Origin: Lacinutrix sp. WUR7
GTDB lineage: Bacteria > Bacteroidota > Bacteroidia > Flavobacteriales > Flavobacteriaceae
Direction of reading: 5' to 3'
Assembly: GCF_016864015.1 (NCBI RefSeq)
Contig: NZ_CP045067.1
Location: 3,234,001-3,298,000, forward strand
DNA length: 64,000 bases
The notes beneath the pieces were generated by a model that was given only the letters and a program-made list of their open reading frames with translations, searched no databases and had not been told where the DNA came from. Made by a program: the position numbers and the translations under genes. Positions within the stretch are counted from its first letter, which is position 1; each line of letters opens with the position of its first letter. This document shows positions 45,098 through 54,325 of the stretch, piece after piece.

Positions 45098-46591
45098 ATG
45101 AAAAAACTAAAATTTCCATCGGCGCAAACCATTTTATTAATCATAGCAGGATTCGTAACTATACTAACATGGTTCGTTCCTGCAGGTAAATACGAAACTT
45201 TAGGCTACAATAAAGACGATAATACATTCACTAGAATTGGTATCGATAAATCGGAAATCATTCCTGCTTCACAAGACCATTTAGAAACACTAAATATCAA
45301 AATTCCATTAGAGAAATTTACTAATGGTGATATTTACAAACCCATAAACATACCAAATACTTACCAAAAACTAGAATCGAAACCACAAGGTATTTTAGAA
45401 TTTATAAAATCGCCTGTAAAGGGAATTATAGAAGCTGCAGACATCATTTTCCTCGTTTTAATTATTGGAGGGCTAATTGGTATTATTAATAGTACAGGTG
45501 CTTTTGATGCTGGTATTTCTTGGCTCGCCAATGCCCTAAAAGGACGCGAATTTATCCTCATTATTTTAGTAACCACATTAGTTGCTGCTGGAGGAACCAC
45601 CTTTGGCTTTGCCGAAGAAACCATTGCCTTCTTCCCTATTCTAATTCCCGTATTTTTAGCAGCAAAATATGATGCCATGGTAGGTATCGCTTGTATCTTT
45701 TTAGGAAGTTCTATTGGTACCATGTGTTCTACTATCAATCCGTTTAGTACCATTATAGCAAGTGATGCGGCAGGAATAAGTTGGACTACAGGACTTGGCG
45801 GAAGACTTTTTATGTTAGCTGCCTGCTTAACTATTGCTCTTATATACATTATACGCTATGGTAAACGCGTACAAAAGGATCCTACAAAATCGATTATTTA
45901 CGACCAACAAGCACAAATAGCGGCATTATTTACACACGAAAATATAAAAATAGTTGCATTTACAACCCGATTACGTCTGGCATTAATTGTATTTGCACTT
46001 TGCTTTATCATCATGATTTATGGTGTGGTAGCACTCGAATGGTGGTTTGTAGAAATGACAGCAACCTTCTTAGTAGGGTCGATTCTTATTGGTTTTATTG
46101 CCAAAATTAAAGAAACCGAATTTATCGACACCTTTGTAAAAGGCGCAGGAGATTTATTAGGTGTTGCCCTAATTATCGGGATTGCACGTGGTGTTACGGT
46201 TATTATGGCCGACGGATTAATTAGTGATACCCTTTTACATTATGCAAGTTCGATGACCCAAGATATGAACAAAGGAATTTTTGCAAGTGCCATGACAGCA
46301 GTCTATGCCGGACTTTCCTTTTTCATTCCAAGTAGTTCTGGTATGGCAGTTTTAACCATGCCAATCATGTCGCCATTAGCAGATAGCGTTGGCGTTGGAC
46401 GAGAAATTGTTGTAAATGCCTATCAATACGGTATGGGCCTTTTCTATTTTGTAAATCCTACAGGTTTAATTTTAGCCTCACTAGCAGTAGTAAAAGTCGG
46501 TTTCAACAAATGGTTAAAATTCGTGATGCCTTTATTCATCATCCTAATAATCTTTACTTTAATAGTTATGACCGTTTCTAGTTATTTATAA
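45098..46591 (+). CDS. YfcC-family membrane transporter
   Basis: A 497-aa permease with about 12 helices. The N-terminal FPSAQTILLIIAGFVTILTW and FVPAGKYET, the GGTTFGFAEETIAFFPIL segment and the later IPSSSGMAVLTMPIMSPLAD are typical of the YfcC / ArsB-NhaD-like group (C4-dicarboxylate or basic amino acid antiporter types). A soluble loop of about 60 residues follows the first helix. Substrate unknown; members are annotated as short-chain acid or arginine/ornithine transporters. Divergent from ung. Confidence 0.88.
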   Translation: MKKLKFPSAQTILLIIAGFVTILTWFVPAGKYETLGYNKDDNTFTRIGIDKSEIIPASQDHLETLNIKIPLEKFTNGDIYKPINIPNTYQKLESKPQGILEFIKSPVKGIIEAADIIFLVLIIGGLIGIINSTGAFDAGISWLANALKGREFILIILVTTLVAAGGTTFGFAEETIAFFPILIPVFLAAKYDAMVGIACIFLGSSIGTMCSTINPFSTIIASDAAGISWTTGLGGRLFMLAACLTIALIYIIRYGKRVQKDPTKSIIYDQQAQIAALFTHENIKIVAFTTRLRLALIVFALCFIIMIYGVVALEWWFVEMTATFLVGSILIGFIAKIKETEFIDTFVKGAGDLLGVALIIGIARGVTVIMADGLISDTLLHYASSMTQDMNKGIFASAMTAVYAGLSFFIPSSSGMAVLTMPIMSPLADSVGVGREIVVNAYQYGMGLFYFVNPTGLILASLAVVKVGFNKWLKFVMPLFIILIIFTLIVMTVSSYL

Positions 46592-46736
46592 ATAACGCTT
46601 TCGCGGAATCGATTCCGTGAGCATAAAACGAGTTTATTAATATCCTATTTCTTAGTCGCTACAATGTTTTTTTGTACTGGAGTTTCATAGGATTGAAAAG
46701 CTTTCACGACTAATTTGTACACTAATTGGAATACCT

Positions 46737-47660
46737 ATGCATAAACTTTTAAGAATATTATTACTAGCCATCATTTGTATTTCTTGTAAAAATACAAAGA
46801 AACAAAAAGCAGAAAGCATTGTAAAAACAGAATATCAGGAAATAATAAACAGCCAGTACCATTTATTTGCACCTACTAAAAACATTAAAAAAGTAGTAGT
46901 CCTTTTTGGCGGATTTCCAGAAACACCAGAAGACATTAAACGAGAATTCAAAATCCGCGATCTCGCAAAAGCAAAGAATATCGCCTTACTTTATATGAAC
47001 TACAATCAAAAATTGTGGTTAGAAAAAAACCAAAAACAAACACTTGCCAAGCAACTGCAAAACATCTTTAGCGAAAATAAGCTTCCAACCAAGGAAACTT
47101 ATATTGGCGGATTTTCAAGTGGTGGAAATATGGCTGTATTAATTAGTGCTTTTCTAACCCAAAATAAAAACTTTCAGATACAACCAAAAGGTGTTTTTAT
47201 AGTAGATTCACCAATAGACTTAATAGCGCTGTATAGAAGTTCCGAAAAAAATATAGAAAGAAATTTTTCAGAACCTGCCATACAAGAATCCAATTGGATC
47301 ATCGCAACCTTAAAAGAAAATTTTGGAACGCCAGAAGCCAATCTACCACAATACGAAAAACATGCCATTTATACTTCCAAAACAAACACCATCACCAATT
47401 GGAAAGGTTTAAAAAACACAAAAATTAGACTGTACACCGAACCAGATACGCTTTGGTGGCAAGAAAACAGAAAGGCAGATTACGACCAAATGAATGCCTA
47501 TTACATTCAAAAGCTTTCCGAAAGCCTTCAAAATTCCGGATTTAATCAGGTAACATATATTCCTACAGAAAACAAAGGATATCGATCCAACGGAGAAAGA
47601 CATCCGCATAGTTGGTCTATTATAGATAAAACAGATTGGATAGCCTGGATTATAGAATAA
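46737..47660 (+). CDS. Lipoprotein with alpha/beta-hydrolase-like GxSxG motif
   Basis: A 307-aa protein with a lipoprotein signal ending in ICISC (Cys17). A GFSSG motif at 125-129 (nucleophile Ser127) follows a strand, as in alpha/beta hydrolases, and GERHPHSW near 294 could supply the His. The substrate is unknown and overall similarity to named families is low. It ends at a terminator at 47681. Confidence 0.7.
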   Translation: MHKLLRILLLAIICISCKNTKKQKAESIVKTEYQEIINSQYHLFAPTKNIKKVVVLFGGFPETPEDIKREFKIRDLAKAKNIALLYMNYNQKLWLEKNQKQTLAKQLQNIFSENKLPTKETYIGGFSSGGNMAVLISAFLTQNKNFQIQPKGVFIVDSPIDLIALYRSSEKNIERNFSEPAIQESNWIIATLKENFGTPEANLPQYEKHAIYTSKTNTITNWKGLKNTKIRLYTEPDTLWWQENRKADYDQMNAYYIQKLSESLQNSGFNQVTYIPTENKGYRSNGERHPHSWSIIDKTDWIAWIIE

Positions 47661-47680
47661 GAACGATTCCATCCCACTTT

Positions 47681-47709
47681 AAAAGCACAAACCATAGTTT
47701 GTGCTTTTT
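47681..47709. terminator. Terminator of the AAAGCACAAA family
   Basis: AAAAGCACAAAC (47681-47692) pairs with GTTTGTGCTTTT (47697-47708). One of six terminators in the window with almost the same stem. Confidence 0.85.
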
Positions 47710-47786
47710 GCATTTAAATTGGTAAAATATTAAGAAAATTCCTTTCCAATAATTGAAATAGTTAACCTACTTTTGATCCTTAAAAA

Positions 47787-48608
47787 ATGATAGAATTACT
47801 ATTCTTAGTAAAGTTAGTGGTAGCCATTACATTTGTTATTGGCTTGTCTTTTCTTGCCGAAAATGTAAGTCCAAAAGTGGCCGGAATCCTATCTGGATAT
47901 CCTACAGGTTCTGCTATCACTTTGTTTTTTTTCGGATTAGAAGTAAGTCCAGAATACGCAGCAAAAAGCGCTGTATTTAATATGATTGGACTAACTGCCG
48001 CTTTAACCTTTGTGTATGTCTATTATATAGCATCTAGGTATTTTAAAAAACATACTATTATCCTATCCTCTTTAGCTGCTATACTCGCATATTTTGCAGT
48101 GGTTACACTATTACAGGGGCTTGAAATCAATAAATACATAGCCATATTAATTCCAATTTCCGTTTCGTTATTATGTATCTATCTTTTTAAAGACATCAAA
48201 AATATTGGCATTCAAACCAAGGCAAAGATCAATTTTAGAATTCTATTCGTCCGAGCCTTTTTTGCTGCTCTAATTATTTTACTCATCACCACAGTTCCAA
48301 AATTTGTTGGTCCTACTTGGGCAGGACTTTTTTCGGCCTTTCCTACTACCCTATTTCCTTTAATGATAATCATCCATTTCACCTATTCTAAAGAACATGT
48401 TCATACTATTATTAAGAATGTTCCCATAGGCATGTTTTCTTTGATTATTTACTCCTTAACCATATCTATTGTATATCCGTTGTATGGTATCTATTTAGGC
48501 ACGCTTATTTCCTTTGGTGCAGCTACTTTATATTTATTGGTGTATACCAAAATAAAAAGTTGGATAGATAATCGTTCTCAATTAAAAGAATCGAACACTG
48601 CTACTTAA
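47787..48608 (+). CDS. Membrane protein with internal duplication (GlpM/DUF3147-like)
   Basis: A 273-aa protein with about eight helices. AGILSGYPTGSAITLFFFGL near 36 and AGLFSAFPTTLFPLMIII near 180 stand at matching places in two halves, each followed by a helix starting with (A)KSAVFNMIG / IIKNVPIGMF, which points to an ancient duplication. This resembles GlpM/DUF3147-type proteins. Function unknown. Monocistronic; ends 58 bp before the next lipoprotein gene. Confidence 0.7.
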   Translation: MIELLFLVKLVVAITFVIGLSFLAENVSPKVAGILSGYPTGSAITLFFFGLEVSPEYAAKSAVFNMIGLTAALTFVYVYYIASRYFKKHTIILSSLAAILAYFAVVTLLQGLEINKYIAILIPISVSLLCIYLFKDIKNIGIQTKAKINFRILFVRAFFAALIILLITTVPKFVGPTWAGLFSAFPTTLFPLMIIIHFTYSKEHVHTIIKNVPIGMFSLIIYSLTISIVYPLYGIYLGTLISFGAATLYLLVYTKIKSWIDNRSQLKESNTAT

Positions 48609-48666
48609 AAGAATCTCACGGATTTAAAAAATAGTTCCTAATTTATTTTTTTTTATATATTTGAAA

Positions 48667-49179
48667 ATGAAAAATTTAAAAAAGCTATTATTCGTATCCC
48701 TATTTTTTATTTTAAATGCTTGCTTTAACCATGCAGACGATATTACCATTTATAGATCTGGTAAAATCGAATTAGTATCCACCATAGAAATATCAGATAA
48801 AGAGGCCGATAAGGACCAAGTAAACGAAGAAATCGAAAAAAAAATAGCCCAGTTAAAAAAAGAAGGATGGTATGTTTCCTACAAATGGAAAAAGAAATCG
48901 AAACCCTATAAAATTATCTTTACCGCTTCAAATAACATAGATAAAATTCACGAATATCAAGTAGAAACCGAAGGCGATACTCCTTCTGGAATCTATATTT
49001 ATAAAAAGTTTTCCGACAAACAATACGTTGTAACTTTCGATCTATTATCAGATGCAAACAATAGAATCCTTAATCTAAGCAGAAATAGTTTACCGCTATA
49101 TCGTGTCAATGACGATGGTAAACTAGAATTCACTAGAAATATAAAAAGTGAAAAGAAATACTACGTAGTTTTAGACTAA
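48667..49179 (+). CDS. Lipoprotein of unknown function
   Basis: A 170-aa protein; ATG at 48667 is preferred to a TTG two codons upstream. Lipobox FILNAC gives Cys19 as the acylated residue. The mature part is lysine-rich with alternating strands (IYRSGKIELVSTIEISDKEA). No family recognised. A terminator follows at 49231. Confidence 0.7.
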   Translation: MKNLKKLLFVSLFFILNACFNHADDITIYRSGKIELVSTIEISDKEADKDQVNEEIEKKIAQLKKEGWYVSYKWKKKSKPYKIIFTASNNIDKIHEYQVETEGDTPSGIYIYKKFSDKQYVVTFDLLSDANNRILNLSRNSLPLYRVNDDGKLEFTRNIKSEKKYYVVLD

Positions 49180-49230
49180 AACGTTTTAAAACAACTAATT
49201 GGGAATATTAACTTATTAATAACCACTTCA

Positions 49231-49258
49231 AAAACACAAACCCTAGTTTGTGTTTTTT
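49231..49258. terminator. Terminator of the AAAGCACAAA family
   Basis: AAAACACAAAC (49231-49241) pairs with GTTTGTGTTTT (49246-49256), followed by Ts. It is the same stem as 47681 with a compensated G-C to A-T pair. Confidence 0.8.
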
Positions 49259-49317
49259 GTTTATAAGTAAATGCATAATAGTACGAATTCGCGAATTTAT
49301 TATAGCTCGAATTGTTA

Positions 49318-49325
49318 TACTTTTG
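49318..49325 (+). promoter_or_regulatory. -7 box of the PiT-like gene
   Basis: TACTTTTG fits TAnnTTTG and lies 40 bp before ATG 49365. Confidence 0.45.
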
Positions 49326-49364
49326 ATAGTCTGCTAGCAGGTAAAAACAAACGCTACTTACCTT

Positions 49365-50321
49365 ATGGAAATACTTATTCTTTATACTGGTTTTTTACTT
49401 GCAGCCTATGCCGTAATAGGAAATGATGTTATACAAACCTTAGGTACTTTTATTTCTTCCAATAACAAAACACATTGGACCTCGCTTTGGGGATTTGCCG
49501 GTATTATTCTATCTGCCACTTTAATTTTTGGTTGGTATATGTATGATGGAGACGTTTCCTACCAAAGATTAAATAGCATCACGCTTCCCGAAACCCTAAA
49601 ATGGTGGCATTTAATAGCTCCACTTGCCTTATTGATAATTACCCGTTTGGGAATACCAGTAAGCACGACCTTTATGATTCTTAGTGTTTTTTCTAGTCAG
49701 CAATTTATTGAGAAAATGATTCTGAAATCGGTGTATGGTTATGGTATTTCTGTAATTACCGCCTTTTTAATTTATCTCTTAATTGCTCAAAGACTAGAAT
49801 CTAAGGCCTCTTTAGAGAACGTCCATAAAACCAATCAAAAGAGATTTTGGATTGTTGCCCAATGGCTTTCTACTGCATTTTTATGGTCGCAATGGCTTAT
49901 TCAAGATTTTGCAAACATCTATGTTTTTCTACCGCGAAGATTATCTATTTGGGAACTGCTTGGTTCTCTAGTGGTTATCTTGTCTATTATGGCCTATATT
50001 TTTAAAAACCGTGGAGGTAAAATCCAGGAAATGGTCAACCAAAAAGTCAATACTAGAAACATTCGTTCTGCAACTATTATTGATCTTTTTTATGGTGTTA
50101 TTCTTTTTATATACGGAAACTATAATGCCATACCAATGAGTACCACTTGGACTTTTATTGGTATTCTTGCCGGACGAGAAATAGCTATAAACTACTTGCT
50201 TAATAAAGGGAAATTAAAAAGTTCCTACCAACTCATCGCTAAAGATTTTGCTAAAGTAAGTCTTGGTTTGGCTATTAGTATTTCTATCGTGTACCTGATT
50301 CAATTAATAAAAACGTTTTAA
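49365..50321 (+). CDS. PiT-like (inorganic phosphate/sulfate permease) membrane protein
   Basis: A 318-aa membrane protein with about nine helices and the two-fold pattern of PiT transporters: GNDVIQTLGTF (about 19-29) and GIPVSTTFMILSVF (about 97-110) in the first half, GNYNAIPMSTTWTFIGILAG (about 250-269) in the second. The normal PiT motif GANDVANA is only partly kept (GNDVIQTLG). Phosphate is the usual substrate; the nearby DsrE/DoxDA genes leave sulfate or another sulfur anion open. Confidence 0.75.
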   Translation: MEILILYTGFLLAAYAVIGNDVIQTLGTFISSNNKTHWTSLWGFAGIILSATLIFGWYMYDGDVSYQRLNSITLPETLKWWHLIAPLALLIITRLGIPVSTTFMILSVFSSQQFIEKMILKSVYGYGISVITAFLIYLLIAQRLESKASLENVHKTNQKRFWIVAQWLSTAFLWSQWLIQDFANIYVFLPRRLSIWELLGSLVVILSIMAYIFKNRGGKIQEMVNQKVNTRNIRSATIIDLFYGVILFIYGNYNAIPMSTTWTFIGILAGREIAINYLLNKGKLKSSYQLIAKDFAKVSLGLAISISIVYLIQLIKTF

Positions 50322-50519
50322 AAAAGCATGGAAAATTTAAATAAAAAGTTTAAAAAGGAATACCTCTAGAAAATTAGCAAGAATGGAATTTGGAGATACT
50401 ACATCTGGAGCAAAAGTTTAGGCTTTAATACAAAGAGCAAAGGTTGTTGGTAAAAGCAACTTGTAGTATTAAGAAAAAAATAACATAATCTTAAAAAAAT
50501 TGCATCTATATTTGTTAAA

Positions 50520-50897
50520 GTGAAAGCAAATTGTAACATAAATAAAGTAAATTCCATCTTGTCCGTTTTTGGACTTGCGATGTTGCTATTGCTATCTCCT
50601 TGCAAGGTTCGTAATTTTGTTCAAGCCGAATTAGGGATTCCGCAAACGACTGTCTCCAGCAAAAGTCAATCTACAATTTCGCAATCCAATTGCCAGACGT
50701 TAGCGTTTTCTGAGGGAATTCCATCTCTTTCTAAACCTACTTTTCAGGAATCAAATTTTATAATTCCACAAGCTGCAACTTTTAACATTACAAGCTATGT
50801 TTATAAACATGCTTACCACAAAAATGCATCGAAAAGCCAACATGCTACAGATGTTCCTCTCTACATTTTATATCAGAACCTAAAGATTTATTCGTAA
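50520..50897 (+). CDS. Small secreted protein of unknown function
   Basis: Up to 125 aa with a hydrophobic N-terminal segment (ILSVFGLAMLLLLSPC) and the conserved-looking segments CKVRNFVQAELGIPQTTVS, KSQSTISQSNCQT and C-terminal VPLYILYQNLKIY, a pattern I have seen in short flavobacterial proteins without known function. The start is uncertain: the frame opens at GTG 50520, but a good -7 box TATATTTG lies at 50507-50514, only 6 bp upstream, so either the mRNA is almost leaderless or translation starts at TTG 50559 or ATG 50580. Confidence 0.6.
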   Translation: MKANCNINKVNSILSVFGLAMLLLLSPCKVRNFVQAELGIPQTTVSSKSQSTISQSNCQTLAFSEGIPSLSKPTFQESNFIIPQAATFNITSYVYKHAYHKNASKSQHATDVPLYILYQNLKIYS

Positions 50898-50941
50898 TTG
50901 ATTTTCTTCTTAAGAAAAATTTAAAGCAGTTACAGTACTGT

Positions 50942-51079
50942 ATGTATCCATTACAAATAATAAAAAATGAACTTTCAGAAAAAAAACTTGAAGTTAGCTA
51001 TAATTCTATAGTTATCCTTCGTATTTTGCTTAGCTTCATTTTTATAATTACTATAACATTAACCGTTACTATTGGATAA
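50942..51079 (+). CDS. Possible small membrane peptide (45 aa)
   Basis: ATG at 50942 opens a 45-codon ORF, MYPLQIIKNELSEKKLEV followed by a hydrophobic span (IVILRILLSFIFIITITL). It fills the gap between the small secreted protein and the DsrE gene. It may also be the beginning of a decayed DoxX-like gene; there is no independent support. Confidence 0.3.
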   Translation: MYPLQIIKNELSEKKLEVSYNSIVILRILLSFIFIITITLTVTIG

Positions 51080-51170
51080 ATGGCAACTTTATGCCCGCTT
51101 TTAAGAATGTATTCTTACTAAGTGGACTTCTTTTCTTCCGTATTAATCCAACCTTAAAAATTCAAAAACA

Positions 51171-51593
51171 ATGAAAAATTCCATCCTATTTATATCCACT
51201 ATATTTCTTTTAATATTTGGTACTATCCAATTACAAGCACAAAATTTTAATCCTCAAAAAAATAATTATCTAGTACTTTCCAAAAACATAAAACAACTTC
51301 AACCGGTTCTGCTAACTGCCAATGCATTAGCAAAAGAAGACGGGAAAAAGTATGGCGAATTTTATGTCATCATTTGCGGCAAAACAGTACATGCTATTGC
51401 TGATAATTCCGATTTTAAAATCCTCCTGGAAAAGGCTAAACCCCAAAACGTAAAAGTCTTTGTTTGTGGCATTTCGCTTAACAAGTTTAACATTGCTCCT
51501 AGTACCATGCCAGCTAATTTGAAAATAACTCCAAATGGCATACTATACGGTTTCCAATTAACGAAACAAGGGTTTAACACTTTAACTATTTAA
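51171..51593 (+). CDS. DsrE-family protein, secreted
   Basis: A 140-aa protein with a signal peptide (MKNSILFISTIFLLIFG up to AQ at about 24). The mature domain has the DsrE/TusD-like fold pattern: LTANALAKEDGKKYGEFYVI then KILLEKAKPQNVKVFVCGIS with Cys in VFVCG, the usual persulfide-carrying place in family members. It stands directly upstream (1 bp) of the DoxD-DoxA gene, which suggests a common role in handling reduced sulfur at the periplasmic side. Confidence 0.78.
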   Translation: MKNSILFISTIFLLIFGTIQLQAQNFNPQKNNYLVLSKNIKQLQPVLLTANALAKEDGKKYGEFYVIICGKTVHAIADNSDFKILLEKAKPQNVKVFVCGISLNKFNIAPSTMPANLKITPNGILYGFQLTKQGFNTLTI

Positions 51594-51594
51594 A

Positions 51595-52611
51595 ATGAAA
51601 AACATTAGTATAAAAAACGATGCTGGGCTATTGGCTTTAGCATTGCGATTAGTAGTTGGTTGGACGTATTTTTCAGCCTTTTGGAGAAGAACTGCGCTAG
51701 CCAATAAACTCGACCCAGAAGTTGCTGGATATATTGGCGAAAAATTCAATGCGTTTTTACCCAATGCTTTAGGTATTAAACCAATGATTCAATATTTAGT
51801 TGAAAATCCAGATGTATTATGGATTAACATGGTGATTTTTACCATTATTGAAGGTGTTGTTGGCCTGTGTATTATGTTGGGTTTATTTACACGACTAATG
51901 AGTATTGGTGTATTTATGCTTGCTATGGGAATCCTTTTGGGCTCTGGCTGGATTGGTACCACTTGCCTAGACGAATGGCAAATAGGTGTACTAGGAATCG
52001 CTACAGGTTTTGTATTATTTTTAACAGGAAGCGGGAAATACTCTATAGATAACTATCTAATGAAAAATAATTTTGCAATCACCAAAAAGAAAGGCTTTGC
52101 TTGGTTAGGTTCTGGTATATTACCAATTAAGGAAAGTGTTTTTCCAAAAATTGTTTTAATCGGATCTCTTTTTATTTTAGGAATAACCTTAATGACAAAC
52201 CAAGTGTTTCATGGCGGTTTATGGGGAACACTTCATAATAAATCGGTAAAACCAAAACTAGAAATTTCTGCTGGAGAAATCACAAATAACCAATTAAGTT
52301 TTGATGTTTTTAGAACGGAAGGCGTTGATGTTTATGGATCTTGGGTTATTCGTATTGCGTTATTAGATAAACAAAACAATACCGTTCTAGAGTATTCGCA
52401 AGAAGATTTGGCAGCCTTGAAAAAAGAAAGCATTTCTAACTACTATGTAGCCAAAATAAAACCTGGAAAGCATAGTTTAATAGTTCCTTTGGGTGCAAAA
52501 GCGAAGCTGCATTTAGAAAACCAAAAACTGGAAAATCTACCTAGTGGAACCTACCAATTAAGAATCACAGATATTAGTGGTGTTTATTGGGAATATGAAG
52601 TTATAAAATAA
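51595..52611 (+). CDS. Thiosulfate:quinone oxidoreductase, DoxD-DoxA fusion
   Basis: A 338-aa protein. Residues 1-155 are the four-helix DoxD domain (LALALRLVVGWTYFSAFWRR, with GLFTRLMSIGVFMLAMG and GTTCLDEWQIGVLG); about 190-338 form the DoxA-like periplasmic beta domain behind another helix. In Acidianus the separate DoxD and DoxA subunits oxidise thiosulfate and reduce quinone; fusions are usual in Bacteroidetes. It lies 1 bp after the DsrE gene in one operon. Confidence 0.85.
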   Translation: MKNISIKNDAGLLALALRLVVGWTYFSAFWRRTALANKLDPEVAGYIGEKFNAFLPNALGIKPMIQYLVENPDVLWINMVIFTIIEGVVGLCIMLGLFTRLMSIGVFMLAMGILLGSGWIGTTCLDEWQIGVLGIATGFVLFLTGSGKYSIDNYLMKNNFAITKKKGFAWLGSGILPIKESVFPKIVLIGSLFILGITLMTNQVFHGGLWGTLHNKSVKPKLEISAGEITNNQLSFDVFRTEGVDVYGSWVIRIALLDKQNNTVLEYSQEDLAALKKESISNYYVAKIKPGKHSLIVPLGAKAKLHLENQKLENLPSGTYQLRITDISGVYWEYEVIK

Positions 52612-52672
52612 CATAAGTAACATCCTATAAAAGGATTTGATATTCCTCGCGTACTTTAAAAAAATATGCTTT

Positions 52673-52704
52673 AAAAGCACAAACCTTAGTTTGTGCTTTT
52701 TTGT
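52673..52704. terminator. Terminator of the AAAGCACAAA family
   Basis: AAAAGCACAAAC (52673-52684) pairs with GTTTGTGCTTTT (52689-52700), then TTG and T-run. Confidence 0.85.
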
Positions 52705-52906
52705 TTTTAATATAGGCATAGCAATATGGAATTTACAGAATTAGAATTCCATGTATTGCAATAAACGGAATAGCAAATACATAAGTCCTTTTTACATCTC
52801 CAGTAAAGGAACCTATTTCCTTTATGAAACAAAAAGTCTCTATCTCAATTTATGCCTATAAAAATCTATAAATTCCAGGAAATTATCTAAAGAATTATTT
52901 TGGGAA

Positions 52907-53455
52907 TTATTTTGGGAATCTTTTCGAAATTAATTTTATTTGTCCCAAATGGTGTGCTTGATGTTCCATCACGTGAAACCAAGCCCAATGGGTATTTTTA
53001 GTCCACCAATCATCATTTCTCTTCTTAAATTCTTGCAATGTTTTCTTTCTTACTTTTTTATAGATATCTAAGTAATAACGTATTGGTTTTTCTTTTAATA
53101 TTTCTTTAGAATCCTCTAAGTTGATCGCCATTTCTAACATTTTTTTTTCTTCCTCATTATAGGCATTAAAAACATCGGCGCCGAAGGAAGTTTCCTGATA
53201 AGATGCCTCTACAGCTGCTAGATGCATAATAATAGCACCTACTGAATTTGCTTTGTCGTCAAAATGAAAATCTGTTTCCATTTGATTGTATCTTTTTGTA
53301 TAGGTAATAATGTCACTTTTTAAATTTTCTAGCATATAAACCATAACACCTATTTGTGTGTCGTAGCCTTTTTTACTATTTATCTCTTGTGCGCTTAAAG
53401 AAGCTGTAGATATGAATAGAATACCGACTAGCATTCTTTTAAAAAATGTTTTCAT
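52907..53455 (-). CDS. DinB-fold (DUF664-like) protein with signal peptide
   Basis: A 182-aa protein with an N-terminal signal (LVGILFISTASLSAQ). The mature part is the four-helix DinB fold: AIIMHLAAVEASYQ and HVMEHQAHHLGQIKLI hold the His triad that binds the metal. DinB-like proteins often act as thiol-dependent transferases, but an exported form is less common. At its 3' end a 12-bp sequence containing the stop codon is duplicated. A -7 box TACGTTTG lies on the minus strand at 53513-53520. Confidence 0.82.
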   Translation of the reverse strand: MKTFFKRMLVGILFISTASLSAQEINSKKGYDTQIGVMVYMLENLKSDIITYTKRYNQMETDFHFDDKANSVGAIIMHLAAVEASYQETSFGADVFNAYNEEEKKMLEMAINLEDSKEILKEKPIRYYLDIYKKVRKKTLQEFKKRNDDWWTKNTHWAWFHVMEHQAHHLGQIKLISKRFPK

Positions 53456-53727
53456 GTGTTTAATCGTTTATTACTTCGTTCTTAAAAGGAGATCTTTTCT
53501 CTTTCCCTTTTGCAAACGTATATTCATATCATTTGTTGTTTCTGTATTTGTATAAAGCGTTTTATTTTACACCTTAGAATTGCACATAAAAAAGCCAATA
53601 CTTTATAGTAATATGCTTCGCAAGTAGAGGTTACCAGTATTTGCTTTTTAACAAGTTGCATATAATTAGAAAGAAATTATGTAACAAATTTAAAAATAGA
53701 CCTACCTATTATTAAAACATAAATAAA

Positions 53728-53913
53728 ATGAAAAAGACAACAAAAAGAAAAGCACTACTTCTTATACCTATTGGAATGTTCGTAATTGCAGCTTCACAGG
53801 TGTTTTCTCATTATTTCGCATTACCAGATTTTGCAAAAGGTTCCTTCGTTGGAATAGGAATTGGATTATTGATAATAGCATTAATTTACGGAAATTTTAG
53901 AACTGCTAAATAG
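53728..53913 (+). CDS. Small two-span membrane protein (61 aa)
   Basis: A basic N-terminus (MKKTTKRKA) followed by two hydrophobic spans (about 9-28 and 38-56, LIPIGMFVIAASQVFSHYFA and SFVGIGIGLLIIALIYG). Such short proteins are common flavobacterial hypotheticals. Stand-alone gene; no function assigned. Confidence 0.6.
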   Translation: MKKTTKRKALLLIPIGMFVIAASQVFSHYFALPDFAKGSFVGIGIGLLIIALIYGNFRTAK

Positions 53914-54065
53914 ATTTCCAATGTATTAGAAGACAAACGGAAGTCCTATAAAGGAATTACTACACTCCTATCTTACCATACCAAGACATTCTTTAAAAGC
54001 ACAACATTCCGTTTTTTTATAATGCGCAAATTTGTAAATCACTTTATAAATACACGTAGTTATGA

Positions 54066-54224
54066 ATTGCGGAAGCAAAAAACGCAGTTAATGAAGATTC
54101 TCGGATTTTAAATAATAAAATAACCGATTTCTATAATCCATTTACAATTGAAATTAATGTAAGAAATAAAAAAGGCTGTCAGATTTTTTATAATAAGATG
54201 TTGGCAAAAATTAGAACGGAATGA
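54066..54224 (+). pseudogene. Possible remnant of a coding sequence
   Basis: After a TGA at 54063 the frame reads IAEAKNAVNEDSRILNNKI, then TDFYNPFTIEINVRNKKG and CQIFYNKMLAKIRTE with a stop at 54222. It has no start codon and a protein-like composition, and the preceding bases (about 53990-54060) look like a degenerate copy of the terminator/ACGTAG module. Probably a leftover of a deleted gene. Confidence 0.3.
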
Positions 54225-54325
54225 TAGATTAACAAATGAAAACCTCCGTTAATCAAATGGTACTGTTCTTTTGCTACAAAAATAAATATACTTGAAAAAT
54301 TATATTAAGAACAAAATTAGAAATT

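Noticed and set aside
45361-45849. 162-codon minus-strand ORF
   Set aside because: Shadow of the YfcC-type transporter gene.
46600-46625. CGGAATCGATTCCG palindrome as terminator or operator
   Set aside because: Short palindrome without T-run, repeat copies or a suitable position before a gene.
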